DNA of 64,000 bases. It comes from an uncultured Shewanella sp. (GTDB taxonomy: Bacteria; Pseudomonadota; Gammaproteobacteria; Enterobacterales; Shewanellaceae). The notes under the pieces are model-generated. The model was not told the DNA's origin. It made no database searches and saw nothing but the letters and a program-made list of their open reading frames with translations. How positions within the stretch are numbered: position 1 is the first letter of the stretch; every line of letters starts with the position of its first letter. Of the stretch, positions 54,903 to 63,264 are shown piece after piece. The position numbers and the translations under genes are program-made. Location of the stretch: positions 806,001 through 870,000 of the forward strand of contig NZ_CANMUW010000001.1 of the NCBI RefSeq assembly GCF_947501225.1, in the 5' to 3' direction.

Positions 54903-55967
54903 TTAGCCGCAGAAGTGCTTCACCGCTCTGCTAACCAGTTCGATACCGGTTTTATCGCACGGAGGCAGCTCAGCATCACTTTCATTGACCGGTGTCACTC
55001 TATCGCCCCACTTGATGAGTGCCGCTGCAGAGGTAAGCCCGGCGCCGAAGGCACAAGAGAGAATCGTCTGGCCTGGCTGAATCTTACCTTGCTCCAAAGC
55101 ATCACAGATAGCGATAGGGATCGTTGCCGCAGAGGTGTTGCCGTAATTCGCTATGTTAACAATCGCCTTCTCTTTCGGGATCTTCATACGGCTGATCAGG
55201 GTATCGATGATACGCTCGTTTGCCTGATGAGGAATAACCCAGTCGACATCGTCTTTAGAGGTGTCGCACTTCTCTAGCACCTGCTTACTTAACTTGCCCA
55301 TGCCCGCGATAGCACGCTTAAAGATCTCCTGACCGTTAAACTCGATATAGAAATCCAGCGATGCTGAATTGAATCTGTCCATCGCCGTACCAAAGCCGGC
55401 CTTGAGGATGTCACGACCCGCAGGGTCATTATTTAGCTCATAGCCTAAAACGCCAACTTTCTCATCGGTTGCTTCCAGTACAACCGCTCCCGCTCCGTCA
55501 CCGAAAAGTACGGCTGTTTCACGGCGCGACCAATCCAGGAAGAAGGAGAGGCGCTCTGCACCGATTACGAGAACCTTTTTACATTGGCCACTCTTGATCT
55601 GAGCGCTACCCAGACCGAGTCCATATAAAAATCCACTACAGGCAGCATTAATATCAAATGCGGCACAGGAGGCACCAACATTGGCTTGAACCGTCGAGGC
55701 GATATTAGGAATTAAGGTATCCGGGCTGGCCGTTGCCAGAATGATCATATCTAACTCGCTGCCATCGATACCGGCGGCGGCCAGAGCACGTTTGGCCGCT
55801 ACTGATGCAAGCTCTGAGGTATCAACGTGACTGATATGACGTTGACTGATACCTGTGCGAGGTTTGATCCATTCATCTGATGTTTCAATAAAAGTGGAAA
55901 GGTCATGGTTAGTCAGGGTTGCTGGTGGAACACATTTTCCCCAACCTGTGATTGTGGCGTACTGCAT
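54903..55967 (-). CDS. fabH: 3-oxoacyl-ACP synthase III (KAS III)
   Basis: The 354-residue thiolase-fold enzyme has the KAS III catalytic triad Cys110 (INAACSGFLYGLG), His247 (VIPHQAN) and Asn277 (NYGNTSAATIP). KAS III starts fatty acid synthesis by condensing acetyl-CoA with malonyl-ACP. It is 30-40 residues longer than E. coli FabH and does not lie in a fatty acid gene cluster, so it may be a second, specialised KAS III (for branched or other acyl primers). A terminator separates it from the gntR gene upstream. Confidence 0.85.
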   Translation of the reverse strand: MQYATITGWGKCVPPATLTNHDLSTFIETSDEWIKPRTGISQRHISHVDTSELASVAAKRALAAAGIDGSELDMIILATASPDTLIPNIASTVQANVGASCAAFDINAACSGFLYGLGLGSAQIKSGQCKKVLVIGAERLSFFLDWSRRETAVLFGDGAGAVVLEATDEKVGVLGYELNNDPAGRDILKAGFGTAMDRFNSASLDFYIEFNGQEIFKRAIAGMGKLSKQVLEKCDTSKDDVDWVIPHQANERIIDTLISRMKIPKEKAIVNIANYGNTSAATIPIAICDALEQGKIQPGQTILSCAFGAGLTSAAALIKWGDRVTPVNESDAELPPCDKTGIELVSRAVKHFCG

Positions 55968-55984
55968 CTGCTATTCTCTTAAAT

Positions 55985-56012
55985 AAAAAGGCAGAACCTT
56001 GGCTCTGCCTTA
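55985..56012 (-). terminator. Terminator after gntR
   Basis: AAGGCAGA (55988-55995) and TCTGCCTT (56004-56011) form an 8-bp stem; on the minus strand a U-rich tract follows. It ends the hydroxyproline unit before fabH. Confidence 0.82.
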
Positions 56013-56062
56013 TCAAACGTAATTAATTAAGCTTAACAAGTCGTAAGCTAACCAACAGTGAT

Positions 56063-56734
56063 CTAAGCCACCTGTTGGGCGACGAGTTCACGGATTGCCT
56101 GGGCTGCATGCAAAATGTGCGCTCTCAGTAACTCGACAGCCTTGTCGATCTCTTGATTCTTGCAAAGGCTGAGTAACTCTCTATGGTCTTGTTCAGCTTG
56201 TGGTATTCCGCCGGCAAGCAACAGCTGTAAGCGGATATAGCGATCGCAGTTGGTATTTAACCCATGAACGACCTCTAATGTATGAGGACGATCCGCAGGA
56301 CTGTACAGGCAGGTGTGGAAGCGGGTATTGAGCTCACTCCAGCTGCTTACTGCATCTTCCTGTTTGAATGCAGACTCCAGTTCATCGAGTACTTTTTCAG
56401 CTTTGAGCAGATCTTCATCTTCAAGCTTAGGGATCGCCTTTGCCAACAGATCCGTTTCAATCAATGCGCGTAGTTCGAAAAGTTCAGTGACCTGTTCAAC
56501 CGATAACTCGGTAGCGGTAGCTCCCTTGTGGGCTTCAAACTTAACTAAGCCTTCAGCTTCCAGTTGTAACAGGGCTTCTCTGACGGGGATCCGACTAACG
56601 TTAAGTTCATCGGCTAAAGCACTTTGACGAAGGGGTTCACCAGCAGCTATATCACCAGATAGAATTTTTTCCCTTAGGACCTCTACAACGACTTGCGTGC
56701 GCGTTTTATGGATAATTGGTGTAGATCGGCTCAT
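56063..56734 (-). CDS. GntR-family (FCD) regulator of the hydroxyproline genes
   Basis: The 223-residue protein has an N-terminal GntR winged helix (about 10-75; LREKILSGDIAAGEPLRQSALADELNVSRIPVREALLQLEAEG, read in part) and an FCD ligand-binding domain (about 85-215). It is the last gene of the minus-strand hydroxyproline unit. The two palindromes at 60638 and 60711 have the size and form of GntR sites and are its likely targets (inference). Ligand probably a hydroxyproline or pathway intermediate. Confidence 0.88.
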   Translation of the reverse strand: MSRSTPIIHKTRTQVVVEVLREKILSGDIAAGEPLRQSALADELNVSRIPVREALLQLEAEGLVKFEAHKGATATELSVEQVTELFELRALIETDLLAKAIPKLEDEDLLKAEKVLDELESAFKQEDAVSSWSELNTRFHTCLYSPADRPHTLEVVHGLNTNCDRYIRLQLLLAGGIPQAEQDHRELLSLCKNQEIDKAVELLRAHILHAAQAIRELVAQQVA

Positions 56735-56801
56735 ATTTTCCGTTTCTATCTATTCGTTATTCTATTTAGTCCGCCTAAGATTACCGTTAAAGCAAGTATA
56801 A

Positions 56802-56827
56802 ATAAAGGGAAACAGTGTTCCCTTTAT
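56802..56827 (-). terminator. Hairpin between the dehydrogenase and gntR genes
   Basis: ATAAAGGGAA (56802-56811) pairs with TTCCCTTTAT (56818-56827) around 6 bases. It lies 40 bp after the dehydrogenase stop; the U tract is weak, so it may only reduce gntR expression. Confidence 0.5.
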
Positions 56828-56867
56828 CTATTTTGATGCCTGTGCAGTGAGATTGTCCCTCTTGCTG

Positions 56868-58433
56868 TTAAAAGCAGATCACCTTAGGGTTGTCACTCTT
56901 GAGCTCATCGGGTAGCAGGGCATCGGGCATATTCTGATAGCAGATAGGGCGTTCGAATCGTTTCATCGCATCGCTACCCACTGAGGTGGTTCGGCCATCG
57001 GTGCTGGCAGGGTATGGCCCCCCATGATTCATCGAGTGACACACCTCGACGCCTGTCGGCATCTGATTGAAGATAATACGACCGACCTTGTATGCGACGG
57101 TTTCTATTAGCTCGCCTTGCTCTGCCAACTCCTTCTCACTGCCATGAATGGTCGCCGTAAGTTGGCCCTCCAGTGCATTGGCAATGCGCAGCATCTGTTC
57201 CGGGTTATCACACTCAACCAGGATGGCGCATGGACCGAAGATCTCCTGCTGCAGCTCACTGTTAGCCAGATAATCATCGGCATATACCCGAACCGCTGTG
57301 GGGCGGGTATGGTGGGCAGCCTCGGCCGATTGGCCTTGGGCTATCAGGGTGACATCGCCGTTGTTGAGCAGAGAGTCGATCTGGGCTTGGTAGGTCGATG
57401 CTATACCCGGTGTCAGCATGGCCGCCGCAGGCAGAGAGGCCAGGTTTTCAGTCATGGTCGCGATATAGCGATTGAGTGCCTCTCCCTTTTGCGCCACAAC
57501 CACGCCCGGGCTGGTGCAGAACTGACCGTGTCCCATCAACATAGATTGTACCTGTGTGGTGGCTAACTGCTCGGCTTGAGCTTGGAGAAGCTGAGGTAGC
57601 AGGAACTGTGGATTGGTAGAGCCCAGCTCGCCATAAAACGGGATAGGCTCGGCTCTGGCGGCGCACAAGTCAGCCAGAATACGGCCCACTTTCAGAGATC
57701 CGGTAAAGCCAACTGCCTTGATTGCATCATGGGTGACCAGCGTGGTCGATACCTGAGGCGAATTGCCCTGTACTAGATTGAATACGCCTTGGGGCATATC
57801 ACAGCGAATAATGGCTTTTTCTATGGAGCGTGTTACGAGTTCGCTGGTCGCTGCATGGGCCGGGTGCCCCTTGACGATGACGGTGCAGCCTGCTGCAAGA
57901 GCCGATGCCGTATCACCACCGGCTGTTGAGAAGGCAAGGGGAAAGTTTGATGCGCCAAATACGGCGACAGGACCCAGAGGTAATACACCCAGACGGGTAT
58001 CGGCTTTGGGGAGTGGGGCTCGCTCTGGGTTAGCTCGGTCGACGTAGCGCGGCTCCAGCGGCTCACGCAAACGAGTGGCGAACAGTTTTAGTTGGGTACA
58101 GGTTCTGCCGGTTTCACCCTGAAGGCGTGCCATAGGAAGACCTGTCTCAAAGTGAGCTGCCGCGGTGATGATATCCATGTCGGCCAGGATCTCGTCGGCG
58201 ATGGCCTCGAGAAACTCGGCTCTCTGGGTCGCCGTCTTCGAGCGATATTGTGTGAAGGCGGTATTTGCAGCCGTTGCCGCCTGAGCAACTTCATCATCAG
58301 AGGCGTTGGCAAACTGCCAATTGAGCTTACTGTTCTTCACCGGGTCGAAGCTGTTAAAGGCATCGGCCTGACCGATCCAACTACCATTGATAAAGTGTTG
58401 TCCGCTAACTGTTGTCTTTATTGTATCTGTCAT
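56868..58433 (-). CDS. 2-oxoglutarate semialdehyde (2,5-dioxovalerate) dehydrogenase
   Basis: The 521-residue aldehyde dehydrogenase has the catalytic Cys in GHGQFCTSPGVVV, the general-base Glu in FYGELGSTNPQF and the cofactor region VFGASNFPLAFSTAGGDTAS. This subgroup oxidises 2-oxoglutarate semialdehyde to 2-oxoglutarate with NAD(P), the last step of hydroxyproline breakdown. It follows the epimerase gene by 55 bp in the same unit. Confidence 0.9.
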   Translation of the reverse strand: MTDTIKTTVSGQHFINGSWIGQADAFNSFDPVKNSKLNWQFANASDDEVAQAATAANTAFTQYRSKTATQRAEFLEAIADEILADMDIITAAAHFETGLPMARLQGETGRTCTQLKLFATRLREPLEPRYVDRANPERAPLPKADTRLGVLPLGPVAVFGASNFPLAFSTAGGDTASALAAGCTVIVKGHPAHAATSELVTRSIEKAIIRCDMPQGVFNLVQGNSPQVSTTLVTHDAIKAVGFTGSLKVGRILADLCAARAEPIPFYGELGSTNPQFLLPQLLQAQAEQLATTQVQSMLMGHGQFCTSPGVVVAQKGEALNRYIATMTENLASLPAAAMLTPGIASTYQAQIDSLLNNGDVTLIAQGQSAEAAHHTRPTAVRVYADDYLANSELQQEIFGPCAILVECDNPEQMLRIANALEGQLTATIHGSEKELAEQGELIETVAYKVGRIIFNQMPTGVEVCHSMNHGGPYPASTDGRTTSVGSDAMKRFERPICYQNMPDALLPDELKSDNPKVICF

Positions 58434-58488
58434 AATCGTTCCTGTAGGTCCTCGTATGCCGTCGAGGCGACTGTTAAATCAATTTGCT

Positions 58489-59490
58489 CTATACCACTTG
58501 AAATCCAAATGCATAGGGGTCGCTATCATCGACCGTAATGGCGTTTTTTCCTGTGATCCTGGCCCAGCCCTGTATGCTCGGCAGGATGGCTTGGTGATCA
58601 CCCACAGTCGTAGCGGCTTCTATCCGGCCGATAAACTGACTACCGATGATGCTCTCATGGGTGTATTGGTCACCGACCTTGAGTTCCCCTTTGGCGTAAA
58701 GTTGGGCAAGCCTTGCACTGGTACCTGTGCCGCAAGGAGAGCGGTCTATGGCCTTATCACCATAGAAAACGGCATTGGCGCCGTCTGAACCTTCACTAAT
58801 GGTATTACCTGTCCACAACACATGTGATACGCCGCTGACGGTCGCATCGTTGGGGTGAACGCAGCTGAGCTGCTCATCGGCGACCTGTCTAACAATGGGG
58901 CTCCAACGAAGGATATCGGCAGCAGTCCACTGCCTTAAACCGGGGAAGTTGCTCTGAGGCTCTACGATAACATAGTAGTTACCACCGTAAGAGACATCGA
59001 CTTTGAGCGGGCCAAGCTCCGGAATATCAAGGAATACATCACGGTGAGCCAGATAAGCAGGGACATTATAGATCTTTACCCAGTCGACTTTTTCGCCGGT
59101 TTGCTGGTACTCGATATTTATCTGCCCCGCGGGGACATCGATGACAAGCTTACCAGGCTCTCTTGCCGTTAACAGACCCGATTCGATGGCGGCGGTGATG
59201 GTACCGATAGTGCCGTGTCCACACATGGGCAGACAACCACTGGTTTCGATAAACAGGATAGAGGCGTCGGCATTGTCACTGCAGGGAGGATACAAAAAAG
59301 CCCCCGACATCATATCGTGGCCTCTGGGTTCAAACATTAATGCCTTTCTGATCCAGTCATAATGGTTCAGGAAGTCTTGTCGCTTTTCACTCATATTGCG
59401 ACCCTTAAGGTTCGGATGGCCACTGGTGACCAAACGAACGGGATTGCCGCAGGTATGAGCATCGACGCAAAAGAAGGTGCCTTTTAACAT
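58489..59490 (-). CDS. 4-hydroxyproline 2-epimerase
   Basis: The 333-residue member of the proline racemase family has both catalytic cysteines, Cys90 (CLPMCGHGTIG) and Cys254 (DRSPCGTGTS). With the neighbouring oxidase, deaminase and dehydrogenase genes this indicates epimerisation of trans-4-hydroxy-L-proline to cis-4-hydroxy-D-proline. It lies 157 bp after the DapA-type gene and 55 bp before the dehydrogenase gene. Confidence 0.92.
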   Translation of the reverse strand: MLKGTFFCVDAHTCGNPVRLVTSGHPNLKGRNMSEKRQDFLNHYDWIRKALMFEPRGHDMMSGAFLYPPCSDNADASILFIETSGCLPMCGHGTIGTITAAIESGLLTAREPGKLVIDVPAGQINIEYQQTGEKVDWVKIYNVPAYLAHRDVFLDIPELGPLKVDVSYGGNYYVIVEPQSNFPGLRQWTAADILRWSPIVRQVADEQLSCVHPNDATVSGVSHVLWTGNTISEGSDGANAVFYGDKAIDRSPCGTGTSARLAQLYAKGELKVGDQYTHESIIGSQFIGRIEAATTVGDHQAILPSIQGWARITGKNAITVDDSDPYAFGFQVV

Positions 59491-59647
59491 CTCACTCTTA
59501 CTCCATTTTGCTACTCCCCCTTAGGTAGGGTAAGCATTGAAACTGGGTGGTTATTAATCTATGTTTTCAACCATAATTTCAAAGTGGGGAGCAGACTTTT
59601 GGCTATTTGGAATTAGTCTGACTGTTAGTATTAACCGGGTAAATGGA

Positions 59648-60562
59648 TCAATCCAGGTTGTACTTGTCCAGGTCGATACGGGTTGCCATGGCATCTTTCA
59701 TGACCTTTTCTACATATGCACGCTCTTCACCTATCAGGGTCATACGCGGCATGCGAACATTTTCGCTGCCCCGGCCGGCAATCTGCTCTGCAAACTTGAT
59801 GCACTGAACCAGGGTAGGAATAGTGTCTAAACGAAGCAGAGGCATAAACCAGCGGTAGATCTCTCGCGCTTCTTCGATGCGGCCAGCACGAGCCAACTTG
59901 AAAAGTGTTACAGATTCACGGGGGAAGACGTTAGTCAGGCCCGATATCCATCCCGTAGCGCCGAGGAAGATGCTTTCAAGGGCAATATCATCTACGCCAC
60001 ACAGGATATTAAAGCGATCACCAAACCGACTCTGCAGCTCTGTCAGCCGACGGGTATCGGTTGTTGACTCTTTAATCGCAACAATATTCTGCTCCTGTGC
60101 AAGAATCGCCGTCATCTCAAGGTTAATGTCGACGCCATATCCCACAGGGTTGTTATAGATCATGATAGGCAGTGTAGTCGAACGTGCGACGTACTGATAA
60201 TGAGCCACAACTTCACGATCCGTACCCCGATAGACCATGGCCGGGAGTAACATCAGACCGTCTACGCCTAATTTTTCAACATCTTGAGCGTATTGAGACG
60301 CTTGCTCTGCTGTGTTCTCTGTACAGCCGGAAAGCACCAGAATACGGCCATTGACGGTTTCAACGGTATGCTTGATAAATTCTCGTTTCTCTTCACTGGT
60401 TAAAGAGGCATTTTCACCGATCGTTCCCAGCGCGATAATGCCATCGATACCATCGTTAATGAGATCTTCGAGCATGCGTGCATTCGATTCAAAGTTGATA
60501 GAACCATCATCGTTAAATTGTGTCGAGATTGCCGGGAATACACCTTGCCAATTTACTTTCAT
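59648..60562 (-). CDS. DapA-family 1-pyrroline-4-hydroxy-2-carboxylate deaminase
   Basis: The 304-residue TIM-barrel protein belongs to the DHDPS/N-acetylneuraminate lyase family, with the Schiff-base Lys164 (IVAIKEST) and Tyr136 (IMIYNNPVGYG). Given its neighbours it most likely deaminates 1-pyrroline-4-hydroxy-2-carboxylate to 2-oxoglutarate semialdehyde rather than making dihydrodipicolinate. It is first in the minus-strand unit, directly at the divergent operator region. Confidence 0.88.
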   Translation of the reverse strand: MKVNWQGVFPAISTQFNDDGSINFESNARMLEDLINDGIDGIIALGTIGENASLTSEEKREFIKHTVETVNGRILVLSGCTENTAEQASQYAQDVEKLGVDGLMLLPAMVYRGTDREVVAHYQYVARSTTLPIMIYNNPVGYGVDINLEMTAILAQEQNIVAIKESTTDTRRLTELQSRFGDRFNILCGVDDIALESIFLGATGWISGLTNVFPRESVTLFKLARAGRIEEAREIYRWFMPLLRLDTIPTLVQCIKFAEQIAGRGSENVRMPRMTLIGEERAYVEKVMKDAMATRIDLDKYNLD

Positions 60563-60637
60563 GTTTAAGACCTCTTTGCACTATATAAACAGATTAACGT
60601 GTGTTGAATTTTGGACTGTTCCAAAAAACCTATAGTA

Positions 60638-60651
60638 TATTGTATACAATA
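60638..60651. promoter_or_regulatory. Candidate GntR operator 1
   Basis: TATTGTATACAATA is a perfect 14-bp palindrome 76 bp before the DapA-type start. TTGTATACAA-type sites are typical for GntR/FCD regulators, and a near copy lies at 60711. Confidence 0.7.
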
Positions 60652-60710
60652 ATCCTGGAAAGAAAACCCCATTTCATGTTTAATTGTATTTGCGGTTTGG
60701 AAATACTATA

Positions 60711-60724
60711 TATTGCATACAAAA
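60711..60724. promoter_or_regulatory. Candidate GntR operator 2
   Basis: TATTGCATACAAAA matches operator 1 at 12 of 14 positions and lies 20 bp before the start of the dehydratase gene, so a bound regulator could block that gene while site 1 controls the divergent one. Confidence 0.65.
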
Positions 60725-60743
60725 GATAGAAAAGGAATACGAC

Positions 60744-61784
60744 ATGTTGATTAACCATCTGCCCAAAGAGTTTACCGACAAATGTCAACAATTCATCACG
60801 CTCGATGCGCACACAGAGGGAGAGCCGTTGCGTATCATCACCTCAGGTTATCCTGAGCTTAAGGGCAGTAGCATCTTAGAGATGCGCCAATATGTCAGCC
60901 GGCACCTGGATCGATACCGAAAGATCCTGATGCATGAACCCAGAGGGCATGCAGATATGTATGGAGCCTTGTTAACCCCGCCAATTACTCCGGGGGCCGA
61001 CTTCGGTGTGCTCTTCCTGCATAACGAAGGTTACAGCAGTATGTGTGGTCATGGCATTTTGGCACTGGTGAAGGTGGCCTGTGAGACAGGGGCTATTGAG
61101 CTGGGTAACAAGGCTAAGGTGATTAAGATAGATGCGCCGGCGGGACTCATCACGGCTAAGGCATACCGGGACTGCGAGGGGAAGATATGTACCAGTTTTC
61201 AAAATGTAGACTCATGGGCCGAGGCGCTTGATTGCAGTGTCATGGTCGAGGGACTGGGTGAGGTGAGTTACGACATAGGGTTTGGCGGGGCCTATTACGC
61301 CTATGTGGATGCAGATCGTCATGGGATCAGTTGCACGCAGGATAATGTGGTTCAGCTTATCGACGTAGGAAGGCGAATCAAGCATGCCGTGATGGTCGCT
61401 CATCCACTGGTTCATCCACTCGAAAAGGATCTGAGCTTTCTTTACGGCACTATATTTACTTCAAAGCAGGTGACCAACCCCGAGGCTCATTCTCGTCATG
61501 TCTGTATCTTTGCCGATGGTGAGGTCGATCGTTCACCGACCGGCACCGGCGTAGCCGGAAGAGTTGCGCTACTGCATGCTAAGGGGGAACTCGAACTGAA
61601 CAGCCCTTTGATGATAGAGAGCATAGTCGGTGGCAGAATGATTGTCAGCGCGCTGTCCAGATCGCAATTTCATGGCAAACAGGCGGTGATCCCTGAAGTC
61701 TCGGGTCGCTCCTTCATCACTGGCCGGCATCAGTTTTTTATCGATCCCGATGACCTGTTCCAAGACGGTTTTATGTTGCGTTGA
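60744..61784 (+). CDS. trans-3-hydroxy-L-proline dehydratase
   Basis: The 346-residue proline racemase-family protein keeps the first catalytic cysteine, Cys101 ([13 protein letters not shown]), but has Thr266 in place of the second ([11 protein letters not shown]). The Cys/Thr pair is the known mark of trans-3-hydroxy-L-proline dehydratases, which yield 1-pyrroline-2-carboxylate. I start at ATG 60744 (AAGGAA before it); the frame is open from a TTG at 60684 inside the operator region. The FAD oxidase gene follows after 76 bp. Confidence 0.9.
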   Translation: MLINHLPKEFTDKCQQFITLDAHTEGEPLRIITSGYPELKGSSILEMRQYVSRHLDRYRKILMHEPRGHADMYGALLTPPITPGADFGVLFLHNEGYSSMCGHGILALVKVACETGAIELGNKAKVIKIDAPAGLITAKAYRDCEGKICTSFQNVDSWAEALDCSVMVEGLGEVSYDIGFGGAYYAYVDADRHGISCTQDNVVQLIDVGRRIKHAVMVAHPLVHPLEKDLSFLYGTIFTSKQVTNPEAHSRHVCIFADGEVDRSPTGTGVAGRVALLHAKGELELNSPLMIESIVGGRMIVSALSRSQFHGKQAVIPEVSGRSFITGRHQFFIDPDDLFQDGFMLR

Positions 61785-61860
61785 TATTAATGTTCGCTGA
61801 CAAGGCGTACCCGGTATAAGAGTTAAGAGTATCTCTAAATAACATCAGTGGAGAAGAGAG

Positions 61861-63129
61861 ATGAATAACACCAACAGGCTTGGTACTTTGACAGTTGTTG
61901 GCGCGGGAATCGTTGGTCTGTCTGTGGCTTTGCAGCTTCAGCGTGAAGGCTTCACTGTGACGGTTATCGATAAAGAGGGCGCCGGCAGCGGTGCGTCTAA
62001 GGGCAACGCGGGGCATTTTGCAACCGAGCAGGTTTTTCCGTTAGCCGATCCGGCCATGTTACCTAAGCTGCCTGGCATGTTGCTCGACCCCCTGGGCCCC
62101 TTCAGGATCCAGCCCCGCTATTTTTTAAAGGCATTGCCCTGGTTTATGCGCTTCCTGCGCAATATGTTGCCGGCGCGACGGGCACACAACAGTGCGGCGA
62201 TTAAGGCACTGAACCAGGGAGCCATAGATGCGGTGAAGTCTTTGACCGCATTTTGTGATTGTGAACACCTGCTTACACTCAATGGCAGCCTGTTGGTGTT
62301 CGAAGGCATCCCAGTCGACGAAGTGAAAAAAGAGTATCGGGCTTATGCCGATGCAGGCGTAGAGGTGCAGCTTCTGAACGGTGATGAGGTAAGAGTACTG
62401 GAGCCCTGTTTGAGTCAGGATATCAGCCATGGTCTCTATTTTACCCATGTGGGACACACAGAGGACCCATATCGATTGTGTCTTGCGCTGCAAGATAAAT
62501 TCGAAGAGATAGGTGGGCGTGTTGTGACCGATGAGTTATTACAGGTTAAAGCCGCTGAAACCAACTCGACCATAGCGCTGGAGATGAGCTCGGGTGAGAG
62601 CAGGCATACAGACCGGCTCATTATCGCATCCGGTGCCTGGTCTAAGCCCTTTGTTAAACAGCTGGGCTACTCAGTGCCCCTCGAAACGGAGCGGGGATAT
62701 CACCTGATGATGCCGCAAAAAAGCAGACTGTCCCGTCCGGTAGCCTCCTATAACCGTAAGTTTATCATCACGCCGATGCGTGACGGGACCCGACTAGCCG
62801 GCACCGTTGAGTTTGGTGGATTAAAGGCCCCACCGGTGGAGGCGCGTGCCGATTGCCTTTTCCACCACGCCCGGGCTTTATTGCCAGAGCTGTTTGCTGA
62901 AGCGTCAGTATCAGATGGTACACGCTGGATGGGGTTTCGTCCCTCTCTGCCCGACAGTCTGCCGGTGCTTGGTCGCAGTCAGAAGCAGTCGAATGTTTTC
63001 TTCTCATTTGGGCATCAACACCTCGGATTAACCTGGTCGGCAATCACTGCCGAGCTTCTCACTCAGGAGGTGACAGGTCAGCAAACGGATATCGACTTGA
63101 GCCCCTACCGGATAGATAGGTTTGGCTAG
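61861..63129 (+). CDS. FAD-dependent D-amino acid oxidoreductase (D-hydroxyproline oxidase)
   Basis: The 422-residue DAO-family protein has the N-terminal FAD-binding motif VVGAGIVGLSVALQLQREGF and the C-terminal FRPSLPDSLPVLG region typical of DadA-like enzymes. In this context it should oxidise cis-4-hydroxy-D-proline to 1-pyrroline-4-hydroxy-2-carboxylate, the step between epimerase and deaminase. GAGAAGAG precedes the ATG. It probably shares a transcript with the dehydratase gene and ends at the terminator at 63181. Confidence 0.9.
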   Translation: MNNTNRLGTLTVVGAGIVGLSVALQLQREGFTVTVIDKEGAGSGASKGNAGHFATEQVFPLADPAMLPKLPGMLLDPLGPFRIQPRYFLKALPWFMRFLRNMLPARRAHNSAAIKALNQGAIDAVKSLTAFCDCEHLLTLNGSLLVFEGIPVDEVKKEYRAYADAGVEVQLLNGDEVRVLEPCLSQDISHGLYFTHVGHTEDPYRLCLALQDKFEEIGGRVVTDELLQVKAAETNSTIALEMSSGESRHTDRLIIASGAWSKPFVKQLGYSVPLETERGYHLMMPQKSRLSRPVASYNRKFIITPMRDGTRLAGTVEFGGLKAPPVEARADCLFHHARALLPELFAEASVSDGTRWMGFRPSLPDSLPVLGRSQKQSNVFFSFGHQHLGLTWSAITAELLTQEVTGQQTDIDLSPYRIDRFG

Positions 63130-63180
63130 CTGGGCGAATTGCGCTGTTAATTCATCTTTCTGTTGGCAACAATCATCAAG

Positions 63181-63213
63181 GCCGCCGTCTTCCTGAGCAA
63201 GACAGCGGCTTTA
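63181..63213 (+). terminator. Terminator-like hairpin after the FAD oxidase gene
   Basis: GCCGCCGTCTT (63181-63191) pairs with AAGACAGCGGC (63199-63209) with one mismatch around 7 bases, followed by TTTATT. Confidence 0.75.
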
Positions 63214-63264
63214 TTGATTTAATCTATTGGTATTTAGCAGGTTCTGATGATGCTTTACTGCTGT

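Noticed and set aside
54867..55277. 136-codon plus-strand frame opposite fabH
   Set aside because: It begins in the heptamer repeat and runs antisense to a well-supported KAS III gene.
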